This document shows positions 1 to 9,608 of a stretch of 64,000 nucleotides of DNA, piece after piece. This stretch comes from Spinacia oleracea (lineage: Eukaryota > Streptophyta > Magnoliopsida > Caryophyllales > Amaranthaceae). The notes beneath the pieces were generated by a model, which had not been told where the DNA came from, did no database searches, and saw nothing but the letters and a program-made list of their open reading frames with translations. The translations under genes and the position numbers were made by a program. Location: positions 930,001 to 994,000 of the forward strand of contig NC_079490.1 in NCBI RefSeq assembly GCF_020520425.1, in the 5' to 3' direction. Every line of letters starts with the position of its first letter. Position 1 is the stretch's first letter.

Positions 1-414
1 GATACTGGCTGCTATGTTGGGCTTAGACATGGCAAGAAGCATGAACATTCGAAAGCTAGTGTTGCAAATGGATAATGAAGCCTGTGTCCAAGTCATCAGA
101 GGCAAGGAGTACCAAGGAGGAGAATGTCACCATTTAATTAACCATTGCAGGAACCTGTTAGCATGCTCAGATTGGGAAGTCAGTATTATCCATACTTATA
201 GAGAGGGAAATAAAGTTGCTGATTATTTAGCTAATTTAGGGGCAGACCAAGAGGAAAGAATTCGATATTTTAATTCACCTCCGAATGAAATATCGAACCT
301 TCTCTTCGCGGACATTATGGGTGTTACTACACCCCGTTTTGTAATTTAATCATTTAGTTTTTTGTCGGGGTTTCCTCCCCTCCTTTGCACCAAAAAAAAA
401 AAAAAAAAAAAAAA
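1..414 (+). mobile_element. 3' end of an L1-type LINE (5' end outside window)
   Basis: An open frame runs in from the window start, ends with TAA at 347-349 and encodes an RNase H domain of the type found at the end of plant LINE ORF2. A short 3' UTR and a poly-A tract at 392-414 follow, the standard 3' end of a target-primed retroposon. Immediately downstream lies the right half of a Tourist-like MITE, so the LINE probably inserted into that MITE. How much of the element lies upstream cannot be seen. Confidence 0.85.
2..349 (+). CDS. LINE ORF2 C-terminus, RNase H domain (partial)
   Basis: The translation contains the core LVLQMDNEACVQVIRG, with the second catalytic acid in a D-N-E/S context, and later YREGNKVADYLANLGA, which carries the helix with the last catalytic Asp. 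Both are hallmarks of the plant RVT_3/RNase H domain fused to LINE reverse transcriptase. The frame is open back to base 2, so the first ATG at 14 is internal and not a start. Known role of the family: degrading the RNA strand during retrotransposition. Nothing suggests a host function. Confidence 0.8.
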   Translation: MLAAMLGLDMARSMNIRKLVLQMDNEACVQVIRGKEYQGGECHHLINHCRNLLACSDWEVSIIHTYREGNKVADYLANLGADQEERIRYFNSPPNEISNLLFADIMGVTTPRFVI

Positions 415-533
415 CGAGTCTTAAGTGGAGTTTTAGTTTTTCAAGACTCAATTTAAGACTTTGATAAAACTCATCCACTTCAATACTACAAATTACTTTG
501 TTTAATCTTAAGACTATAGGGCTGGTCATGCTC
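415..533. mobile_element. Right half of a Tourist-like MITE
   Basis: The segment is almost the reverse complement of 738-786 in the neighbouring element (shared arms around AAGACTCAATTTAAGAC). It ends GGGCTGGTCATGCTC followed by TTA at 534-536. That end resembles the right end of the 537-890 element. Its left half is absent where the LINE poly-A abuts it. Confidence 0.55.
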
Positions 534-536
534 TTA

Positions 537-890
537 GAGCATGTTCAGCTCTGTCTTGTCTTAAGACTTACTTTAAATGCCACATCAGCTTTCTACTAAT
601 TTTTAATAATTTTTTATGTGCTAAGACTTGCTAAAACTCAACTAAATTTATCTCCTCACCCCTAAGACTCAATTAAGATTTCTCAATACATGTACATGAC
701 ATCACCCACTTTTAGAAAGACATCACCCATGTGAGTGTCCAAGTCTTAAATTGAGTCTTGAAAAACCAAGACTCCATTTAAGACTTTGTTAAGACAAAAT
801 GAGATAAATGGGTGAAATTATGGAAGTCTTGTCTTAAGATAATATTGATGATGTCATCCAAAGTCTTAAGACTTAGGGCTTATCTTGCTC
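537..890. mobile_element. Tourist-like (PIF/Harbinger) MITE
   Basis: The terminal inverted repeats begin GAGCATGTTCAGC on the left and GAGCAAGATAAGCCC on the right (reverse complement), and both run into GTCTTAAGAC. The element is flanked by TTA at 534-536 and TTA at 891-893, the 3-bp duplication typical of PIF/Harbinger. There is no coding sequence. The left TTA also serves as the right flank of the adjoining half element, so the two copies are head to tail across one target trinucleotide. Confidence 0.65.
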
Positions 891-1055
891 TTATATGACT
901 CAATTTAAGTTAATTTTTTTCCATTGAACATCAATATGTTCAATGAAACGTTTGACGTAGTATGTGCCAATTGACCTAAAATTTTCCGTCCATATCTTGC
1001 TCTATGCATGAATGGTTATATGTGCACATGCATTGACAAGAGCACATACGAGTAT

Positions 1056-1458
1056 ATGTAGTTTGCTTTAATCTAGAAAAATCTAAATCTAAAATGTACT
1101 ATATAAGAAAAAAATCTAGTAATAAAGTGTGTAGAAAAATCTAGCCAAAATAATGTCTAGAATTTACTTAAAAAATATCTAGTTAAGTGTCTAGAAAAAT
1201 CTAGTTAGTGAAGGAGGTAGAAAATTCTAGAGAATGAAGATGATCTATATTGAACAACTATAAATAGGTAGTATTTGCATAAGTTTAGGGATGAGCCAAT
1301 TAAGAGAGCTCCACAAAATATGAGGAGTAGAAACAAGTGTTCTACCAAAGTAAATATTGTTGTACAATTCTTATCAATATAATCAATGATAAAAATACAA
1401 TTTTGTTATATTATTCAGACCCATCAAAACTTCCGCGTGCGTCCTCAAATTTCTATCA
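1056..1458 (+). mobile_element. Possible solitary LTR remnant
   Basis: The stretch starts TGTAGTTTGC and ends TTTCTATCA. It holds a TATA-like ACTATAAATAG near 1258 and AATAAA-like motifs further on, an arrangement like a plant LTR. No internal retroelement domains and no clean target duplication are visible, so the boundaries and family (perhaps Copia-like) are guesses. Treat it as an old fossil. Confidence 0.25.
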
Positions 1459-1886
1459 GAAAAAAATAGTAGGATACAAACGTAGCTAAATATTAATTAA
1501 GGTTTACTATCCACACCTAAAGATAATTTGAGAAGCCAAGCAAGAAAACTATATACTATAGAGTACGTAGTAATATTCTATGCGTGATTAAAATAAATAC
1601 AAGGGGGCCATGGATTAATTAATTAATTAATTAATTAAATAATTAAATAGATAAAGGAAGTATCATTATCTAAGCCATGTGCAACCAATTTGGAAACAAC
1701 GAGTTCCACTTTCCATTTGGACAAAGATCCAACATGACCAAGTCTTCCATCTTTTCCGAATACTCGAATACAAATTAAAAGGGCACTTTTATCCTCTCAT
1801 GCATAACATTATATTATATTTAAATACACATAATTTTAGCTAGAAGTGCTGGTGTACGAGTTGTGATTTGAGAGGTAGAATAATAA
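1459..1886. other. AT-rich intergenic stretch
   Basis: No gene is visible. It includes a TTAA-type simple repeat at about 1614-1646 and ends at the target duplication of the MULE. Confidence 0.6.
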
Positions 1887-1895
1887 TTGTTTTAA

Positions 1896-3278
1896 CGGTT
1901 TTTTCATGAAATGCCCCTGAGGTTTAACGAAATGCACCAAATACACTCGCGTGTTTCAAATTACATAATATACCCCTATTTAAACTTATTTGAACCAAAT
2001 GCCCTTAGACTTAACGGAAGTCTAACACCGTTAGTCATTAGTTTGAATTATCCCTTAATCAACCTAATTGATTAATAATTAACCCCTAATTAATAATTTA
2101 CTCCATTATGCATTTTCTTTAATTTAATTTTTTTCTCTTTTTTCTTTATTTTCACTCACCCCCTTCCTTCTCTTCTGGTTCAACAAGCTCAACAACAATC
2201 CATCCCCTTCCCTCCTGGTTCCACCACCATCGACCACCGACTTCCGTCCCATCGACCACCGACTTCCGCCCCACCGACCTCCGCCCACACCACCACCGAG
2301 CTCCGCTTCAATCTAACTCCCGTACAAAAAATCTTCAATCTAAATTCTCATTTTTTTTCCCCAAATTGTCTCAATTCGATTTCTAGAAATGCGAATTATA
2401 TGTTGGTGGAAGTATAGGACAGCAGCACATAGAATTAGAGAAGAGAAGAGGAAAAAGTTAATTTTGTAGCTAGAATTTTAGTTTTTCGTTCTTCAGTTTT
2501 CTTCTTCTTCTTCGTTTTTCCTTGCCTTCTTTCTGGATTTTTTTTTTTTGTTTTGATTCTGTTCGCACATAGCAGCAGCAACATCGTAATTATGAGATAT
2601 AGCAGCAGCGATTAGTAGAGATTAGAGAACCTAGTAATTCTATTTTGGTTTTTAGATTTTCGATTATAGGATTAGAATTCAGAAATTTCGAATTCATTTT
2701 CTATTGTTCTTGAGTCTGTTCTTCAATTTCCATAAATTGTGTTACGAATGGGATTTTAGCCACGGCTTTACCATCGAACTATGAATTGAGCAATCCAAAA
2801 ACCATGAAGAGAACGAGCACAACGACGACACTGGATTTGAACTTGAAGAGTGAGAGATCTTGGCTTGCGTCTTTAAGGCTGGTTTCGACTTCTTCTTGGT
2901 TTTTGTTCTTGAAGATTGAATCTGGGTTTTCAAGGTTTCAATTTTTTGAGGATTTGTCAATGGATGAGGATTTAAGGGATTTTCAAATTCAGTTTCTAAT
3001 GGTGTTGAGATTCTCGAACCAGAAGAGAAGGAATAGGTGATTGAAAAGAGGGAAAAAAAATTTAAAGAAAATGAAAAATGGAGTTAATTAGTTAATTATT
3101 AATTAATTAAGTTAATTAAGGGCTAATTCGAACTAATGACTAACGGTGTTAGACTTCCGTTAAGTCTAGGGGCATTTGGTGCAAATAAGTTTAAATAGGG
3201 GTATATTATGTAATTTGAAACACGCGGGTGTATTTGGTGCATTTCGTTAAACCTCGTGGGCATTTCATGAAAAAACCG
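1896..3278. mobile_element. Non-autonomous MULE with about 200-bp TIRs and 9-bp TSD
   Basis: Both ends begin CGGTTTTTTCATGAAATGCCC. The inverted repeats can be followed for about 200 bp with only around ten differences. TTGTTTTAA occurs directly before the left end (1887-1895) and directly after the right end (3279-3287), a perfect 9-bp target duplication as expected for Mutator-like elements. The 1-kb interior shows no transposase. It holds CT-rich and AGCAGC-rich sequence and short overlapping open frames (2742-3040) that look non-coding. Near-identical TIRs suggest fairly recent movement. A relative lies at 40288-41925. Confidence 0.85.
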
Positions 3279-3287
3279 TTGTTTTAA

Positions 3288-3999
3288 CTATAACAGTTAT
3301 ATATTTTTTTTCTCTAAATCTGTTGTATACAACTTTTTTTTTTTTTTTTTTTTTTATCATTGTAGATGTCATATAACTAACTATTAATAATTGTTCTTCC
3401 CCCGTAAAAAAATATTAAATACCTTCTCAAAATTTTGATAATATATTTACCAACAATTTAATAATTTTAAAGATAGATATCACTTGTACATTTTCGTAAA
3501 CATGTAAGTTAGGTCATATAATATAAATGTACATAGCCTCGTCTCCTATCAGACCGTTTGACACTTTACTTAACCATCAATCATATATAGTTGTCTATTA
3601 ATTAGATAATATAGATAGTTACGTAACATGACATGTGATATAACAGTTTAATAACGATTTTATATTTTTATACAAGAATTTGTAGTACAAATGAGAGTTT
3701 GCAATTTGCATAATATGTTGGGTTGCATGTGAGACTTGCGTAGGCCTTGATTACACTTTACCTATCTTGTAAAAATAACCATTAAGGTCTTAATCAATGA
3801 CTGTTAAATCATATCATTCACATTAATTTAATTGCACCTTTTTTTGCATGTCGTTAAAATTATTGATTTTTTTGGAATCATCCTTAAAGTTATGCTACTA
3901 CATCTATAACTAGTATCTTTGGTCTCTCGAAGTTCAAGTGTGTGGTTTTTTAGCATTAGCATAAACATTAGCATTTGAAATAAGTTCTTGAATACATAA
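3288..3999. other. AT-rich intergenic stretch
   Basis: No ORF or RNA gene can be supported. A poly-T run lies at about 3331-3353. The rest is low-complexity AT-rich sequence. Confidence 0.5.
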
Positions 4000-4276
4000 G
4001 GTGTACAATAAATTTATTGTACACCAATATAATTTTGTCCAGTTTTCTCTAACTTGAACCTAATTTTTTTAACTTTTATATTATTAAAAAAAAGATATAT
4101 AAACATTTTAAAGGGAAATAATTAATTTTATATATTATTAGTAATTTTGAAGAAATATTTTTTATTAAATTGAAAATTTTTCATCCTTGAAAAATAGATA
4201 ACTTTTACATATATGAGGTAATTTTTAAGTATTTTACGTTAACTTTAACTTTGGTGTACAATATTTATCGTACACC
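4000..4276. repeat. MITE-like element bounded by two palindromes
   Basis: Position 4000-4025 is a perfect hairpin (GGTGTACAATAAA and its complement). Position 4253-4276 is a near-identical hairpin, GGTGTACAATAT...GTACACC. Paired terminal palindromes around AT-rich, non-coding DNA suggest a small foldback transposon. No clear target duplication is seen, so the superfamily is unassigned. Confidence 0.4.
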
Positions 4277-5078
4277 ACATGTAAATACGAACTTGTGTTA
4301 GCATTTACTTAGACCATGTTATGTTCATTTTATTTTTACTTATTTTAAGAAAAAATAAGTTCAAATAAGATAAGTTTAGAAAATGAGAGATGCTCAAGTA
4401 CATAGCACTGTACAACTAAAACAAATTCAGATAATATAATTTTAGAAAGATTAAGTGAAATTTAGGTAAATTGAACACAGCCTAGCAATAATCTGCATGC
4501 TACGGTCCACATGCATGCTACATCCACATGCAGAACAGAACAAAGTTTTATTGATCTGGAATAATACAAAGTACAGTATTGTTAGTTGTGACCCAAATAA
4601 TTTATATAGTATTCTCTAAACCGATTCAAGGCATATTCTATCAATCGTAATTATTAGGGGCATTTTTTGCTAGTTTTCATTGAATCTTGTACAACTTCAT
4701 ATAGATCAATGAACCAAAACCCTAGATTTTGTGAAATAATTATCATAAAATGAGAAGTTAAAGGGGGAGCAAAAAGGAGAAACAAAACCAGAAATTCAGG
4801 GACTAGATCATTGTCACACCTCGGAAGGCGACAATTACATTCAAAAATCTTAATGAGTTTGTGGTTTGCATGTTGTGTGTGGTCAAAGTGACAAGATTAA
4901 AACAACAACAATTTCATTGATTTCATAAAAATGATCCTAAAAAATAAAAAATTTATAAATTCTTTTCAATAAATAAAGAAAAAAAGGACCAAATTCAAGT
5001 AAGAACAAGACTAGTCTAAGTTGTTGGAGTTGAAAAGATGTCCACACAAATTATTGCTTTATTTTTAATTTGGCTTCC
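4277..5078. other. Intergenic stretch
   Basis: AT-rich sequence with no supported gene, RNA or clear element. Confidence 0.5.
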
Positions 5079-5343
5079 CCTACAAAAAATTGTACTATTA
5101 ATGATGGAAAATTCCGTTGTTAAAGGGCAATAATTGTTGATTAATGACGGGATTTTCTGTCACGAATCCGTCATAAAAGGGGTCGTCGTTAATGAAAAAT
5201 CCCATCGGTAACCCGTTGTAAAAGACATTTGCGACGGTTGTTCCCGTCTTTGTTTGGTTGTTAGCCTCGTCACAAGACTTTTACGACGAAATTTTTAACC
5301 CGTCGTAATTAGATTGTCGTTAAAGATACAAATTCTTGTAGTG
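5079..5343. mobile_element. Short non-autonomous CACTA (En/Spm) element
   Basis: The right end reads TTCTTGTAGTG, the reverse complement of the classic CACTACAAGAA terminus. The left end reads CCTACAAAAAATTG, a slightly damaged version of it. TCC flanks both sides (5076-5078 and 5344-5346), fitting the 3-bp CACTA duplication. The interior repeats CGTCGTAA, GACGG and TCGTTA motifs in both orientations, like the subterminal transposase-binding repeats of this superfamily. There is no coding capacity. Confidence 0.7.
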
Positions 5344-6429
5344 TCCTTATATATCTATCTACTTTCTCCGTTTTTTTAAAGTAAGTTTTATTTGATTTTT
5401 GACACTATTTAATTTATCCATTTTACTTTGACCAATGTTTTTTTATGTATACATGATATTTTTTTTCTCCGAATCTTGTTAGATTCTCCTTCATATCAAG
5501 TAGGTATCTTATGAGACCGTTGTGTCAACAATAAAAAAATATAAATGTACGATAACAAAGTGTAACTATTTGATTAGAAAGTATTAATATTTGACCGATT
5601 ACGTTAAATAAACATGACTATTTGATCAATATGTATCACCATTAATTAGGAAAGTTCGACTATTTGGTAAGAAGCTGGTCTTATTTATAAGATCTCATAT
5701 ATTTCATATGAGTTTTTTTTTTATATATTTTCAAATATATACGAAATATATAATTTTTATAATTTTGCAGTAAAACTATTAAGGGTTAAAGTTATGTATT
5801 GACAAACATGACAAGTGGAATCAGAACAAATAATAAAATCCAAGGAAATAGTATATTTTTTGGACTTAGCTTTACTCCCATGTAATGAGGAAAATGGCTT
5901 TTTGACTGTCTCTTTGAAACCTTTTGTAGACCTAACCTTTTCACGTACTACCAAAATTCTTTCGGTATCAAAGCTTATTAATCAATCTATTACATTGGGA
6001 ATTGCTCTTACTCTCATGTAAGGCATTTGCACAAGGATAAAAAAAAGCATTTGGCTTTTGAGTTTTTAAAATTATAGATAAACAAAATGTATTTTTTTCT
6101 TGTATAAGACACTAATGTAGGTGACTTGTCTTAGATTTTTAGATAGTGAATTGATAAAACTGACTTGTATTCGATTACTAAATTCGAATTCATCACATTG
6201 AATTCTAGTCGATCAAAGGTTAAGCTTAATTAATTTATGTGAATTCTCTCCGAATTTAAACTGAGCCTATTTGAGGCCCAAATTAAGGAAAGAGTATGCA
6301 AGCCCTATTCAATCCATATACATATCCATTTAATCTAAGTCTCCAAAAATTGTCGAAAAAAAAACAAAAAAAAACATTATATAATTAAATTTACATAGAG
6401 CTAATCGAATATATAACTAAAGTTAGCGT
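5344..6429. other. Intergenic stretch
   Basis: No gene is supported. A single Stowaway-like end (CTTTCTCCGTTTTTTTAAAG) lies near 5361 without a partner. The overlapping short ORFs at 5757-6021 on both strands have no recognisable features. Confidence 0.45.
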
Positions 6430-6960
6430 TGGGCATGGGTCGGGCAGGGATGCAGGTTTTCCGAACCCGAACATTACCCGACACGACACGAGTCCGTTGT
6501 AAGCCCGACACGGCAAGAAAAGCTCAACAATGAGCCATGGACATCATTTTAGAAACTTGGCACGAGTCCTATAAGAGCATAACGGACCTGCCCGTACGTA
6601 GGCGAACTTATTTTTAACCAATTAATATTAATAATAAAAAATAGTAGCTGGATTGTTGGAACGAGATCCAAGCCTTACAAACCAGTGTGCAAACTTTCTT
6701 GTCATCGGCGTCGAAAGTCTACGGTTTACTTCCGAATTGTTCGGAACTCCAAAAAGCTATTCAAGAGAGGCAAGAGAGGAGAAGACCAGCTCAATCTCCT
6801 TTTCGTTAAAGGAAATAGCGGATTCCCTGGTCGAGCCATGCATGCATGACCTCATTTATGCAAGAGGGGCACGTGGCCAGCATGACACGACACGTTAAGA
6901 CACTGACACACATTTTTTTTTTTTATCGTGGGCCTAAACGGCCCGGCACGGGCCCACATT
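6430..6960. repeat. GC-rich GGGTCGGGC/GGCCCGGCACGGGCC island
   Basis: A block much richer in G+C than its surroundings starts GGGCATGGGTCGGGCAGGG and ends CGGCCCGGCACGGGCCCAC. The two ends are loosely inverted, as in non-autonomous hAT-type elements. The ORF at 6653-6898 has no recognisable domain. Similar islands occur at 22065-22345 and 43310-43660. Confidence 0.4.
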
Positions 6961-7014
6961 GTTTAAGAAGATATAATTATAAATAAGCTTCTTTTGATGA
7001 GAGTATCAACAAGA

Positions 7015-7096
7015 GTCGCTTTGGCCGAGTGGTTAAGGCGTGTGCCTGCTAAGTACATGGGGTTTCCCCGCGAGAGTTCGAATCTCTCAGGCGACG
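7015..7096 (+). tRNA. tRNA-Ser (anticodon GCU)
   Basis: The 82 bases fold as a type II tRNA. The acceptor stem GTCGCTT pairs with AGGCGAC (7089-7095) and is followed by discriminator G. The D arm is GCCGAGTGGTTAAGGC. The anticodon stem TGTGC/GTACA closes the loop CTGCTAA, with anticodon GCT at 7048-7050. A long variable arm, TGGGGTTTCCCCGC, is typical of tRNA-Ser. The T arm is GAGAGTTCGAATCTCTC. It decodes AGC/AGU. Upstream are a TATA-like AT-rich stretch and a CAA motif, as is usual for plant tRNA genes. No intron is present. Confidence 0.95.
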
Positions 7097-7114
7097 TTTC
7101 CTTTTTTCTTTTTT
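7097..7114 (+). terminator. Pol III poly-T terminator of tRNA-Ser
   Basis: Runs of T (TTTCCTTTTTTCTTTTTT) start directly after the tRNA 3' end, the standard RNA polymerase III stop signal. Confidence 0.8.
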
Positions 7115-7342
7115 GCTCTTTTCCTTCTTCATAATGCATGGCGCCAAACTTCAGTATTTTCACTCCACTTACAAATTCAAAATTAGCTTCGATAATTTCA
7201 TATTTTTTCCCCCATTTTTCCAGATTGCATCCACCAATTATTCGAAGTCATCAGAAACTTGCTTCTGAATTTTGAAATCATACGATCTCAATTCTCTCGC
7301 GCAGAATTTATTTGGGTTTTTGTTCGAATTTTTAAAGCTGCA

Positions 7343-7522
7343 ATGAATATGAAGTCAAATGTGTCAATTTTAGGCAAGAAAATTCAAGGGATGTTGGTAC
7401 TTACTGGGGATTGATGTGTGAATGGATGCAAGTTGTGGTCATCTGAGATTCTGAGGTATGCACACCAACTGTTTGATAAAATGACTAACCCGAATGTCTT
7501 CGCTTTCAATTTGATGATTTAG
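7343..7522 (+). pseudogene. PPR protein gene fragment
   Basis: The plus-strand translation shows GKKIQGMLVLTG, then a stop and frame change, then ILRYAHQLFDKMTNPNVFAFNLMI followed by a stop. The segment A-x-x-LFD-x-M-x-x-PNVFAFN-x-MI is the N-terminal signature of plant PLS-type pentatricopeptide repeat proteins, which are organellar RNA-binding factors. The rest of the gene is missing. The sequence then runs into a tandemly duplicated non-coding block. This is a dead scrap and not a gene. Confidence 0.65.
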
Positions 7523-8015
7523 GTTATGTTTTTCTCATGGGAATTATCAGAATGCAATTATTGTCATTTTGTTTGGACTTTTGATGTTTTCATATAAGGT
7601 TTGCTTGGATGTGTTTAAAGCTTTCATTCATTGTTTTCGAAATTGGTTTAGATTGATTCTTCTGCTATTCCTGTATCATGTGTAGTAATGTAATGTTTTG
7701 AGAAATGGAGGTCCATTTGTGAAATTCTTGTGGCTTGCCTTACTCGAATGGTTTCGCTTTGAATTGGATGATTTCGGTTATGTTTTTATCATGAGGATTA
7801 TCAGGATGCAATTGGGTTTTTTGTTCTTTGATGAATTGTCATTTTGTTTGGCCTTTTGTTGTTTGCATATAAGGTTTGCTTGGATTTGTTTAAAGCTTTC
7901 ATTCGTTGATTTCGAAGTTCTTTTGGATAGATTCTTCTGTTAGTCTTGTATCATGTGTAATGTTTGAGACATAGAGATACATTTGTGAAATTATTGTGGC
8001 TTGCCTTATATTAAC
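7490..8015. repeat. Tandem duplication of about 255 bp (two copies)
   Basis: Copy one (about 7490-7740) and copy two (about 7744-8015) share TTTCGCTTT, GATTTaGGTTATGTTTTT, ATAAGGTTTGCTTGGAT, TTTAAAGCTTTCATTC and GTATCATGTGTA in the same order. Copy one overlaps the end of the PPR scrap. A more diverged relative lies at about 21440-21590, beyond the receptor-kinase cluster. Confidence 0.7.
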
Positions 8016-8194
8016 ACCTAACACTTTAATGAGTAATGGACTAATGGCTACTGTTTTCCGTGATTAGTAAGTAATTAGCACTGTCTCTTGACTCAATCAA
8101 GAAGGATTCCTGACTTTTATTGTTGAACAAATTGAAAGTTACCATAAAAAGACATGCTTACACTCAATGACATAGGAGATCACCCTGGATTGGG

Positions 8195-8530
8195 TAGTAG
8201 TAATGGAAAACGAGGTTGGACAAGGAGGGTTAGGCACATCAGCAATACCTTCAAGCATCTGTTTTAACCCTTTTCATTTTAGGTCAGAAGTTTCTGTCTT
8301 CCTGAATACACCAAAGGGCAACCAGAAAATAAACCTCTAATTCAGTACCTTGTTATCATTAACTAGAGACTCTGATGCATTAGTTTGGTAGCAACCAAAC
8401 GCCCAACCTGTCAGAATTACTCTTTCCTTTTCAAGCTCTAAGCTTGCACTTTTTCGATAACAGATATACACATCTACCTTCACTATGACTGGTTTGTTTC
8501 TGAACCATTCAGGGGCAACAATATAGTGAT
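8195..8530 (-). pseudogene. C-terminal kinase fragment of a lectin receptor kinase
   Basis: The segment aligns base by base, with many indels, to the last part of the intact receptor kinase genes downstream. It has the equivalents of APEWFRNKPVIVKVDVY, then LTGWAFGCYQTNASESLVNDNK, then the tail with CPT lost. It stops before the catalytic loop, carries frame changes and has no N-terminal part nearby. It is a remnant of an extra cluster member and marks the cluster's downstream edge. Confidence 0.75.
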
Positions 8531-8540
8531 GATTCCTCAA

Positions 8541-9608
8541 GTTCTAGCATGTTACACACTATAAAATTATGAGTATCATTTAAAAAGTTTACTGATTAAA
8601 ATGGACAAACGGTGTGTGTGTCATAGATGTGTGTTACTTGCGGCTTGGTGGTCTCTAAAATGCACAAAAACTATACTAGTGCGATCTGAATCGGACATTC
8701 GAGTGATTTTCTTTGCATGATCAAGTTTCAATGTTTGTTCAACATTCCATGAGTTTCAGTGTAGTTGATCTGTGATTTGTCTTTTTAACAGATAAGTGGT
8801 TCTGTAAAGCTAATGCAAAGAGGATGCACCGTGTTCTCTTTCAAACTAGAAGAAAAGTCTTGTGAATCTGTGATGTAAAATGTGGGAGTAATATGCTGAG
8901 GATAAGTAAAGAAAACAGTCCATCACCGTAGGTTGGTAAGAATTTAATCTTTTGGTATATACATATAAATATATATATGCAAAGTTTCATTTTCATTTTC
9001 ATTACGTTGAGGCTTAGATTATTTAATTTACTACTATTATCTGCATCTAATGCTCCATGCTCCATCATTATGCAATGCAATTAAACTTGTTTTTTTTTTC
9101 TTTCTAGAATTATACCTAAACATGCATTTTTTTTGTAATATGGTTGAGTCTAACACTTGGACATGATACACACACGGGTAGTAGTCAAGACAGAGTTACA
9201 TAGTGGAGGTCAATTTGCTTAAAAACTGCAAATAAATAACAACTTGCATAAATACAGTTAGAAGCGTTTAATAGTCCGTACTGGTACACCTAATTATGAA
9301 CAGCCTAATGGGGTATATTTATTGTTTCAAAAAGAAAAGTTTGAAAAAAATTCTGAAATGATACATTGGTTCTTTATGAGACGTAGGAAGTAGTAAGTTT
9401 GGGTTATTGTTCCCTCTATTCTATAGAAAAGGATGTAAGTTAAAAAACAAACTCTAGCTTGATTGAAAAGCCTTGTATAGCACATGCCACATTACCATAT
9501 AAGATGAAACAAAAGACATAGTTTTGTGAATTTTCCACTCCTTCCCCTGATACATAAAAAGAAACAAAGCCAAATGATAGGAATACTTTTAGCTAGGGAG
9601 TTTAACAT
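8541..9608. other. Intergenic stretch downstream of the receptor kinase
   Basis: No gene is supported. The ORF at 8841-9080 is AT-rich and featureless. The last few hundred bases presumably hold the 3' UTR of the 9609-12005 gene. Confidence 0.5.

Noticed and set aside
2742-3040. Overlapping ORFs on both strands inside the first MULE
   Set aside because: Low-complexity, Ser/Lys-rich on both strands, without domain or splice context.
6653-6898. 81-codon ORF in the GC-rich island
   Set aside because: No domain, no codon signature, lies within a probable transposon fragment.
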